A DNA stretch of 64,000 nucleotides from Prevotella melaninogenica. GTDB taxonomy: Bacteria; Bacteroidota; Bacteroidia; Bacteroidales; Bacteroidaceae. The notes beneath the pieces were generated by a model, which saw nothing but the letters and a program-made list of their open reading frames with translations, did no database searches and was not told where the DNA came from. Below, in pieces: positions 57,211 to 64,000 of this stretch (the stretch's first letter is position 1; the number at the start of each line of letters is the position of its first letter). The stretch is taken from positions 1,160,001 through 1,224,000 of the forward strand of contig NZ_CP072348.1 of the NCBI RefSeq assembly GCF_018127925.1, given 5' to 3'. Both the position numbers and the translations under genes were made by a program.

Positions 57211-58122
57211 ATGTCTAAAGCTCAAGACACAAGCAGTAAGAAAACGAAGACGATAAGCAAAGATAGCAAAAATCTAAGGGATCAAAAGCAACCTCACCAT
57301 TCACTTCACTCTTCACTTGGAGAGGAAGGGATGGTGAGGTCTTTTTCTAAGGATATAGAAACGAAGTCATTACGAAAAAGACTCCTTACCCTTGCTAACA
57401 AATATGAAACTTCGTCCTTTCTCAATGGCGACCCATCATGGTTTATGCACCAGGTGATTGGCAAAAGAAATCAAGAAACCATCGCTTTTATTGCTGCTTG
57501 CCTAAGTTATGGTTCACGACAAGTTTTCCTGCCTCGCATACAATATCTGCTCGATTGCTCACGTAGCGAACCCTACGAATGGATTAAAACAGGAAGATAC
57601 GCACTCGACATTCCTAATGACAATCAATGCTTCTATCGCTTGTATACCAATGCTATGATGTGCGACCTCTTCCACGCACTACGAAAGATGTATGAGGAGT
57701 ATGGCGACATGGAGAATTACATTCGCAGCTATGCAAACCTCCAAAAGGGAAGTAAAAAGACTGATGCAATTACCGCTATTGAAGCTATTTGTGACCATTT
57801 TTTTAAACATGAAGCAGTCGGAATCGTACCCAAAAACACGAATTCAAGCTGTAAACGTGTATGTATGTTCCTACGCTGGATGGTTCGAACCGACTCTACA
57901 GTAGACCTTGGACTATGGTCAGATCTTATCGACCAACGTTCGCTCATCATCCCTCTTGATACTCATGTCATACAGCAGTCTCTGCAATTAGGTCTCATCA
58001 CAAGCAAGACTGCTTCTATGTCGGTTGCACGAAAACTAACCGATAAACTGTTAGAAATCTTCCCTAATGACCCTCTAAAAGCTGATTTTGCCCTCTTTGG
58101 ATATGGAGTAAACCAGAAATAG
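57211..58122 (+). CDS. TIGR02757 (DUF2400) family protein
   Basis: 303 residues. The conserved part starts near residue 50: FLNGDPSWFMHQVIGKRNQE, then ACLSYGSRQVFLPRI, FLRWMVRTDSTVDLGLW, IIPLDTHVIQQSLQLGLI and the C-terminal DPLKADFALFGYGV. The family resembles HhH-GPD DNA glycosylases in the C-terminal motif, but its function is unproven. The first 50 residues are Lys/Ser/His-rich and include a segment (QPHHSLHSSLGEEGMV) encoded by a palindromic insert. Confidence 0.88.
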   Translation: MSKAQDTSSKKTKTISKDSKNLRDQKQPHHSLHSSLGEEGMVRSFSKDIETKSLRKRLLTLANKYETSSFLNGDPSWFMHQVIGKRNQETIAFIAACLSYGSRQVFLPRIQYLLDCSRSEPYEWIKTGRYALDIPNDNQCFYRLYTNAMMCDLFHALRKMYEEYGDMENYIRSYANLQKGSKKTDAITAIEAICDHFFKHEAVGIVPKNTNSSCKRVCMFLRWMVRTDSTVDLGLWSDLIDQRSLIIPLDTHVIQQSLQLGLITSKTASMSVARKLTDKLLEIFPNDPLKADFALFGYGVNQK

Positions 58123-58164
58123 AACAATCATCCTAATTTGATGACAGGCTCAAAGGATGAGTAA

Positions 58165-58800
58165 GGTTCTTCCGAAATATGGAGTACTCAACAAAAAGTC
58201 TTATATAATAGGCACACGGAGTCACGGAGGGGACGGAGGTAAACGCTATATCACGGAGGTGCTGACAGCACAAAGAGCAACTGAGGTATAGCGTACAGAT
58301 TCTTAATAACTTTTGGAATAAATGCTTTGGGCATAAAGTTACTAAAAAAGTGTGCAAACAAGCTCCATCGCTCTATGCACCGACGGTGCCTCCGTGACTT
58401 CCATTGCTTTGTTTTAATAATCCTCCGTCCTCTCCGTGCCTCCGTGTGACTTTTCGTCAGAAACCTAACCTTAAGTGGCAAACCTTATCATTCCAAAATC
58501 CTGAAACCCTAAAGTAAGAACTCGTATTCTTTATTAGCTTTGTAATAAAAATTCAAAGACTCAGAAATTAAAGAGGCTTAATTGGACGCTAACTAAGGCT
58601 TAATAGCCTTGCAAAAGGTGCCCTTTTGAGGTCTAACTAACGCCCTTTTGAACCCTTATTAAGCACCTTTTAAAACGCGATTCCATATAACACTGATTTT
58701 AAGATAGTTACAAAAGCTGAAGTAATGGGCATTTTTTCTTGAATATCAGACTTCCTTTACGTTCTTTTTGTAAAGTTATTTCACACCCTCTGAATACAAA
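58165..58800 (+). mobile_element. MITE-like element, copy 4 (degenerate)
   Basis: Starts GGTTCTTCCGAAAT. Its core array (units at 58576, 58598, 58620, 58642 and 58663) matches copies 1-3. The right end is not recognisable. The left half is replaced or interrupted by the CACGGAG inverted element at 58213-58448. Confidence 0.55.
58213..58448. repeat. CACGGAG-rich inverted-repeat element
   Basis: CACACGGAGTCACGGAGG followed by GGACGGAGG at the left end is matched by the reverse complement of the right end (CACACGGAGGCACGGAGAGG then ACGGAGG). The interior has a nested CGCTATA/TATAGCG pair. There is no ORF. Confidence 0.75.
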
Positions 58801-58875
58801 AACCGGTTTTCGAAAAGGAAAGAAGGGAGTATAAACAAGCGAAAGACGGTACTTAAAAACAAAGAAAAACAAAAA

Positions 58876-58904
58876 TCCCGACTACGTTATAAACGCAGAC
58901 GGGA
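58876..58904 (-). terminator. Terminator of the small-protein unit
   Basis: Minus-strand TCCCGTCTGCGTT pairs with AACGTAGTCGGGA with two internal mismatches, followed by a T-rich tract. Confidence 0.8.
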
Positions 58905-58943
58905 CCTTGTTACTACTCTCAAATTTCTAAATTACTTTCTTAA

Positions 58944-59027
58944 TTAGGCAGCGATGTGATTATTCAAGTTAACTGCCTTTGCTACTAATGCTGCAACTAC
59001 TACAGCTGATAATACTACTGAAATCAT
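58944..59027 (-). CDS. 27-residue small hydrophobic protein
   Basis: MISVVLSAVVVAALVAKAVN then LNNHIAA and a stop. One probable membrane helix covers residues 2-19. The unit is compact: a strong promoter (59098-59129), a leader of about 65 nt with a GGGG/CCCC hairpin, this ORF, and a strong terminator (58876-58904). This isolation is the main support for it being expressed. No homologue is known to me. It could also be incidental to a noncoding RNA of about 215 nt. Confidence 0.55.
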   Translation of the reverse strand: MISVVLSAVVVAALVAKAVNLNNHIAA

Positions 59028-59097
59028 AATCTTTTTACCTTTAATGGGGAACCTTTTTCCCCCTGTTCATTAATATGTTATCCTTTAATTACGAGTG

Positions 59098-59129
59098 CAA
59101 AGTTAGGCAAAAACAAAACATCCAACAAA
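59098..59129 (-). promoter_or_regulatory. Promoter of the small-protein unit
   Basis: Minus-strand TTTG (59126-59129), 20 nt, TAACTTTG (59098-59105). Predicted start near 59092. Confidence 0.65.
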
Positions 59130-59232
59130 AGATACAAACAATAAACTTAGGAATCTACCTTTTAATTAGCCTGTATCAAGTCAATTGACGTAAATCAAAG
59201 AAATATCACTTGCTTTTCTCAATTATTTAAAC

Positions 59233-59240
59233 TAACTTTG
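59233..59240 (+). promoter_or_regulatory. -7 element of the Pif1-like helicase promoter
   Basis: TAACTTTG preceded at 20 nt by TTG (59210-59212). The ATG follows 29 nt later. Confidence 0.6.
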
Positions 59241-59269
59241 CCAGCCGCAAGCAAAAAGGCACGAAAAGA

Positions 59270-61426
59270 ATGGAGAAAAATCAAGAATTACGCAATGCGT
59301 GGGACTTTGTAGAACACACTGGAATAAGTATTTTTCTCACAGGAAAGGCTGGAACAGGTAAAACCACCTTCCTTCGGACACTCAAGGAACGCAGCAATAA
59401 AAGAAATATTATTGTTGCTCCTACTGGCGTGGCTGCTATCAATGCGGGCGGTATGACGATTCATTCTTTCTTCCAGTTGCCCCTCTCGCCTTTCGTACCC
59501 AATACTAACATCAAGAATCGATTTGATTATAGCAAAGAGAAACGCAAGATTATGCGTACTCTCGACTTGCTTATCATTGACGAGATTAGTATGGTACGAG
59601 CTGATGTTCTTGATGCAATTGACTCCGTTTTACGTCGTTTTCGTGAGCCAGATAAGCCCTTTGGTGGTGTACAACTCCTGATGATAGGCGACTTACAACA
59701 GCTTACTCCCGTTGTAACTCCTGAAGAAGAGGAACTATTACGACAGTATTATGACACTCCTTATTTCTTTGGTTCAAAGGCATTACGCAGCATTAGCTAT
59801 GTAACTATTGAGCTAACCCACGTCTATCGACAGCAAGATGCGACCTTCATCACCTTACTTAATAATATAAGAGAGGGAAAAGTTTCTGCAGATGACCTCC
59901 AGCGCCTCAACGAAAGATATGATCCAACGTTCCAACCAAAGGAGGGTAGTGATTATATTCGATTGACAACACATAACAGACTGGCGGAAAGCTATAACGA
60001 AGACCAACTTCGTAAACATCCCGCAAAAGCTTATACCTTTAGCGCAGAAACCGATGGTAACTTCCCTGAATACAACTACCCAACGGACTTCAACCTTACG
60101 CTGAAGACGGGTGCGCAGGTGATGTTCATACGTAATGATAACAATGGACGTTACTATAATGGGCGTATTGGACACATCACCCATGTTGATAACGAGAAGA
60201 TATACGTTCTTTGCCCTGGAGAGGATGAGGAATTTGAGGTTGAAGTTGAGACATGGGAGAACACTAAATACACCTTAAACGAGAAAACAAAACAAATAGA
60301 AGCAGAGGTGCAGGGGACTTTTAGGCAGTATCCACTGCGTCTGGCGTGGGCTATCACGATACATAAAAGCCAAGGACTTACCTTTGAACATGCTATTATA
60401 GATGCGCAAGCATCCTTTGCTTCGGGACAGGTTTATGTTGCATTAAGTCGTTGTAAGACCTTAGAAGGTTTGGTTTTGGCATCTCCGATTGGTAATACTG
60501 CGATTATAAATGATAACCGTGTAAGTGAGTATATCTCACATCAAACAGAAGAAGCTGAAAAGAGTATCTCCGCTTTACCTGCCTTGAAAGAAGAATACCA
60601 TCGCCAATTACTTATCGAATTATTCAATTTCAACGAGATAAAAACCTACGAAACGGCTCTCTTTAGGGTATTAACAGAGTTCTTCTTCAAGTTTACAAAG
60701 ATAAATGCACTGCATAAGATGGCGCTTACTGACTTAGAGTCACGCATCATTCAAGTATCGATGAAATGGGAGAATCTTATCAAAAAGATGACAACCGAGC
60801 AGCTTCACGAAGAGGATTTCAAGGAGAGAATAAAGAAAGGAGCGCTCTACTTCCATAGTGAGTTGACCGAAATCTTCAGTAGAATGATAGAGTTGACCAA
60901 GGAAGTACAGACAAATAATAAAATAGGTGCTAAACGTTTTGACAACGCTTACACTGAACTTAAACAGACTTATCTGGCAAAGCATGATCTGTTAGAAAGC
61001 ATAATGGAAGATGGTTTCTCGATTACTACCTACCTCACAGCAAAGCAAGAGGCTATTCTCAATAGTATTTCCGATGGAAACGAGAGAAAAAGAAGAAAGA
61101 GAAAAGAAGATAAAGACAAACCTAAAGAGAAGAAAATAAGCACTTCTGAACAGACATATAACCTCTTCAAAACTGGAAAAAGCGTTGAAGAGATTGCCAA
61201 AGAGCGAGGGTTAACAGAAGGTACAATCCAAGGACATCTCGTATCTTACATCCTAAATGGAGACATAAAGCTTGAAGAAGTGATTGATGAAAAGAAAATA
61301 AATATCATCAAGCGGATAATTAAAGCTGTTGGAACAGAGAGCGGAATGAACCCTATTAAGGAGTTATGCCCTTCAGATATAACCTATAATGACATACGAT
61401 TAATTATGAAAACAATGGTAACTTAA
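59270..61426 (+). CDS. Pif1-like superfamily 1B DNA helicase
   Basis: 718 residues. Walker A TGKAGTGKTT at about 24-33, APTGVAAINAGGMTIHSFF, Walker B LLIIDEISM, GDLQQLTPV, and motif VI region WAITIHKSQGLTFEHAIID with YVALSRCKTLEGLVL. The C-terminal extension has a Lys/Arg-rich segment and a helix-turn-helix (LFKTGKSVEEIAKERGLTEG) of the kind fused to Bacteroidetes helicases. Bacteroides Pif1 unwinds DNA 5' to 3' including G-quadruplexes. The same activity is likely. Confidence 0.93.
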   Translation: MEKNQELRNAWDFVEHTGISIFLTGKAGTGKTTFLRTLKERSNKRNIIVAPTGVAAINAGGMTIHSFFQLPLSPFVPNTNIKNRFDYSKEKRKIMRTLDLLIIDEISMVRADVLDAIDSVLRRFREPDKPFGGVQLLMIGDLQQLTPVVTPEEEELLRQYYDTPYFFGSKALRSISYVTIELTHVYRQQDATFITLLNNIREGKVSADDLQRLNERYDPTFQPKEGSDYIRLTTHNRLAESYNEDQLRKHPAKAYTFSAETDGNFPEYNYPTDFNLTLKTGAQVMFIRNDNNGRYYNGRIGHITHVDNEKIYVLCPGEDEEFEVEVETWENTKYTLNEKTKQIEAEVQGTFRQYPLRLAWAITIHKSQGLTFEHAIIDAQASFASGQVYVALSRCKTLEGLVLASPIGNTAIINDNRVSEYISHQTEEAEKSISALPALKEEYHRQLLIELFNFNEIKTYETALFRVLTEFFFKFTKINALHKMALTDLESRIIQVSMKWENLIKKMTTEQLHEEDFKERIKKGALYFHSELTEIFSRMIELTKEVQTNNKIGAKRFDNAYTELKQTYLAKHDLLESIMEDGFSITTYLTAKQEAILNSISDGNERKRRKRKEDKDKPKEKKISTSEQTYNLFKTGKSVEEIAKERGLTEGTIQGHLVSYILNGDIKLEEVIDEKKINIIKRIIKAVGTESGMNPIKELCPSDITYNDIRLIMKTMVT

Positions 61427-61620
61427 AGACTAAACAAAACCTTTACAATCTTATAAAAAGAGGGATTACCATGCTTCTCAAGGTAATCAAACTATCAAAA
61501 AACGTCAAAAAAGAAGACCTAACAAAATAAATCAACCTCTGAGACGTTGTCATACAACATAAAATCCCAGCAAAGACCGTACTAAAAAGGAAAGAGTGAG
61601 GTTTTCTGAGATTATTTTAT

Positions 61621-61628
61621 TATCTTTG
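61621..61628 (+). promoter_or_regulatory. -7 element of the AraC-family gene promoter
   Basis: TATCTTTG 26 nt before the ATG. The -33 element is weak. Confidence 0.5.
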
Positions 61629-61653
61629 TATTAGACAACAACACAAATATATC

Positions 61654-62784
61654 ATGATACTAAGTTATGCAACCTCATTGGCAGCTATAATTGCTTCGGC
61701 TATATGCTTTGCCATCATTGCATTGATGTATTGGAAGTCACCAAGTGGTCCACTCACTTTTAAGCGTAGAATAATTATATTGGACTATGCCCTTCTTCTT
61801 CTATATCTTTGCTGTCATTTTATTCGGAGTGAGAACGATGAGACCGAAATATTATGTGTTCCATCGATATTATCATTATACCTTCTCTGGGAGTCTTTCC
61901 TTATCACATGCACGACATTCAGCAATGGAAAGATTTACAAGAATACGTATGCTCTGTTATTCTATAACCTCCTACCGCTATCACTACTTGTCCCACAGAT
62001 GATATATGCAGCGAACGGAGACATTCATCATTACCAGAATTACAGTCAACTACAGGCTGATCTCCAGCAAACGATGCCAATACAAGCATTAATGCGTATT
62101 ATCTTTTCAGCAGGTATCCTCTTCTGCAAGCTATTGATGATTATAGAGATTGTAACACAACAGATTAAGTATAAGCATCAAATTATCGATGAAAATGGAG
62201 ATCTTAGAGGTATAGCACGACGCAACAAACTCTATTTAGGGACGGGAATACTCCTCATAATGATAACGATAGGACAGCTTGTTCCGTCTACAATTTACCA
62301 TGCCTTATTAAAGATTTGTATCATATTTACTGTCATAGCAATCACACGTTTTTACGTGAATCTACATAAACACATTATGATTTTGGAGTCAAACAACTAT
62401 AACAAAGGCAACTCTATTAAAGAGAAAATAGACAAGTGGCTTCATCAGGACCCATTCCCATTGGCTGATACAGAGCTTACAATGGAGAAGACGGCAGCAT
62501 CTATAGGAATACAGACCGTAGCCCTCTCCTACTATATCTATGAGTTTGCGGGTAAGACATTCCTATCTTGGCAAAGCGAATGTCGTATGATTCATTGCCG
62601 CGAGTTACTCAAAAACGATGACAAAAACATCTCAGAAATCGCATACGAATGTGGTTATAGCGACCTTGCGGCTATGAGTAAAGCCTTCAAAAAGAGGTTC
62701 GGAGTAGCTCCAACCATTTATAGGAAGAGGCTTAGCGACACTAAAAGACCTCAAAACACAGAATCGCTTGAAGATGAAGTTTAA
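61654..62784 (+). CDS. Membrane-anchored AraC family regulator
   Basis: 376 residues. Six to seven N-terminal membrane helices (to about residue 235), then a cytoplasmic AraC-type helix-turn-helix domain at about 262-365: TMEKTAASIGIQTVALSYYI, then ISEIAYECGYSDLAAMSKAF and KKRFGVAPTIYRKR. It probably senses a membrane or extracellular signal directly. No target operon is adjacent, so the regulon is unknown. Confidence 0.9.
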   Translation: MILSYATSLAAIIASAICFAIIALMYWKSPSGPLTFKRRIIILDYALLLLYLCCHFIRSENDETEILCVPSILSLYLLWESFLITCTTFSNGKIYKNTYALLFYNLLPLSLLVPQMIYAANGDIHHYQNYSQLQADLQQTMPIQALMRIIFSAGILFCKLLMIIEIVTQQIKYKHQIIDENGDLRGIARRNKLYLGTGILLIMITIGQLVPSTIYHALLKICIIFTVIAITRFYVNLHKHIMILESNNYNKGNSIKEKIDKWLHQDPFPLADTELTMEKTAASIGIQTVALSYYIYEFAGKTFLSWQSECRMIHCRELLKNDDKNISEIAYECGYSDLAAMSKAFKKRFGVAPTIYRKRLSDTKRPQNTESLEDEV

Positions 62785-62916
62785 TCGATGAAATGGGCGA
62801 AAAATGACGTTTTAAAAGGGTATAAAAGGTAGTTATAATAAAAAATAAGTCTTATAACAAATATAATTTATTTGCACAGACATCTTTTTTCCCACAAAAT
62901 AACTATCTTTGTAATA

Positions 62917-63109
62917 TCAATTAAAGATATTTCTTGAGTAGCAATCAAATTACGTTTAAATAGTTATTAGTAAGTTAATAGTCAAATTAAACTAATTAGG
63001 ATGGTCCTCGTGAGAAGATTGCCTAATGATTTTTTGAGTCAAATAATTTTTTGAGTTATTTAGTTAAGTGGCTGAGTGTATGTCTGCGTGAGCAGATATA
63101 CACTTTTTT
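62917..63109 (+). ncRNA. Candidate small noncoding RNA
   Basis: TATCTTTG at 62904-62911 predicts a start near 62917. A strong terminator ends the unit: GTGTATGTCTGC (63076-63087), GTGA loop, GCAGATATACAC (63092-63103), then T6. Within it, TTAGG/CCTAA arms enclose TCCTCGTGAGAAG, and ATTTTTTGAG is repeated twice. There is no ORF of note. Family not recognised; 6S RNA is one possibility that could not be tested. Confidence 0.45.
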
Positions 63110-63260
63110 CTTTTCTATAGTTTGAGCCGATAAATCGCGTGGTTTCATAAGAACTTCACACATAAACAATTCTTTAGAAGCCTACCTTATAATTCACAAT
63201 GAGGCAAACACACCTCTTCCCAACCATCTTTATCCATTGTATTATAGCTTGTTCCATGTC

Positions 63261-63348
63261 GTGTTCTTGGTAAACACCAACTGTGCGGAGCATGAGCACC
63301 AACCGTGCGAAGCACTAACACCATACGTGCGGAGGGTTAAATACCTTA
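63261..63348. repeat. 22-nt phased array, GTGC family (copy 4)
   Basis: Four units begin at 63261, 63283, 63305 and 63327, exactly 22 nt apart, with junctions such as GCACCAACCGTGC. It is the only structure seen in 63110-63544. Confidence 0.9.
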
Positions 63349-63544
63349 TAATATACGACTAAGATGAAAGCCGTTTGCTGTTATCAAAGAGTTGTATAGC
63401 CCAAAATGAAATGACATTATTGGATTAAGAGGCTTCCTTTATCAAAGACAATAGGAATGAAAAGAGCATAACTATCAGCTTTAAAGTACAATTTCGATTA
63501 AAAATTATTAGGCTGTAATAATAGAGAATAATATCCTTAAATAC

Positions 63545-63576
63545 TTTGCCAGATAATCTGAAAATAACTAATTTTG
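63545..63576 (+). promoter_or_regulatory. Promoter of glnN
   Basis: TTTG (63545-63548), 20 nt, TAATTTTG (63569-63576). The predicted start near 63582 gives a leader of about 26 nt. Confidence 0.65.
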
Positions 63577-63607
63577 CAGATAGAACTTTCATTATAAGAC
63601 AAAAGAT

Positions 63608-64000
63608 ATGGCAAATTTAAGATTTGGAGCTGTTGAAGAAGCATTCAAAAAACGCCCCTTAGAAGTCAAGACACCTACAGAACGTCCAGAACAGTTCTAT
63701 GGTAAGTACGTCTTTAATCGTGCAAGAATGTACAAGTATCTCCCTGTTGATGTGTACCAAAAGCTGATAGACGTCATTGACAATGGTTCACGATTAGACC
63801 GTTCCATCGCAGATGCAGTAGCGCAAGGCATGAAGAAATGGGCAGAGGAACATGGAGCAACTCACTACACCCACTGGTTCCAACCGCTAACAGAAGGTAC
63901 AGCAGAGAAACACGATGCCTTTGTCGAGCATGATGGCAAAGGAGGAATGATTGAAGAATTCTCAGGAAAACTACTCGTTCAACAGGAACCTGACGCCAGT
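63608..64000 (+). CDS. glnN: Glutamine synthetase type III, N-terminal part (cut by window end)
   Basis: 131 residues are visible from the ATG at 63608. [20 protein letters not shown], then [36 protein letters not shown] and [15 protein letters not shown] are the N-terminus of GSIII, the large (about 730-residue) dodecameric glutamine synthetase of Bacteroidetes. It makes glutamine from glutamate, ammonia and ATP. The rest is outside the window. Confidence 0.95.
   Translation, partial: MANLRFGAVEEAFKKRPLEVKTPTERPEQFYGKYVFNRARMYKYLPVDVYQKLIDVIDNGSRLDRSIADAVAQGMKKWAEEHGATHYTHWFQPLTEGTAEKHDAFVEHDGKGGMIEEFSGKLLVQQEPDAS

Noticed and set aside
57880-57900. GGTTCGAACC resembling a tRNA T-arm
   Set aside because: It is in frame inside the TIGR02757 gene (WMVRTDST) and no cloverleaf can be formed around it.

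Overview
The window is chromosomal DNA from a Bacteroidetes bacterium, most likely an oral-type Prevotella. The evidence is Bacteroidetes promoters (TTTG, about 19 nt, TAnnTTTG) ahead of most units, little Shine-Dalgarno signal, families restricted to or typical of Bacteroidales (DUF4290, HU-related histone-like proteins, BspA-like and fimbrillin-like surface proteins, type III glutamine synthetase), and AT-rich intergenic DNA full of repeats. It opens inside a 16S rRNA gene on the minus strand and ends inside glnN on the plus strand.

Layout. 0-10.6 kb: 16S rRNA with leader and promoter, DUF1304, an OmpA-like lipoprotein, a decayed transposase, a MITE-like element, purL and two half-size chromate transporters. 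10.6-20.2 kb: two divergently placed paralogous surface cassettes (A on plus, B on minus) with a TonB-receptor-like protein and a group II intron remnant between them. 20.3-29.4 kb: housekeeping genes (DUF4290-murA-rimM-dxr-rseP; tsaB; yicC-gmk-nadD). Here gmk is fused to a DUF559 nuclease-like domain bracketed by inverted REP-like repeats. 29.5-32.3 kb: a third surface cassette (C). 32.4-49.2 kb: surface-glycan genes, including LicD, a TarI/IspD-like cytidylyltransferase, an epimerase, a flippase, a GT2, a decaprenyl-phosphate phosphoribosyltransferase module, two acyltransferases and a phosphoethanolamine-transferase-like enzyme. 50-64 kb: DUF2339, an M13 peptidase, Bcp, a TIGR02757 protein, a 27-residue small protein, a Pif1-like helicase, a membrane-linked AraC regulator and glnN.

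The most unusual feature is shared by cassettes A, B and C. Each has a promoter, then a short leader ORF starting about 15-20 nt after the predicted transcription start, and a dinucleotide microsatellite inside that ORF ((AC)15, (CA)19 or (CT)14). A conserved terminator-like hairpin follows, and after it a small acidic protein, a large surface protein and an HU-related DNA-binding protein. In all three, exactly one of the three frames after the microsatellite is open through the hairpin up to, or into, the first structural gene. Repeat slippage could therefore switch ribosome passage over the terminator, giving a phase-variable attenuator. This is inference from sequence.

A second theme is intergenic arrays of about four units with a 22-nt (once 23-nt) period, in several unrelated sequence families, including the core of a four-copy MITE-like element. 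A third is REP-like palindromes that have become coding sequence in gmk and nadD, with related low-complexity insertions in purL, chrA and the TIGR02757 gene.
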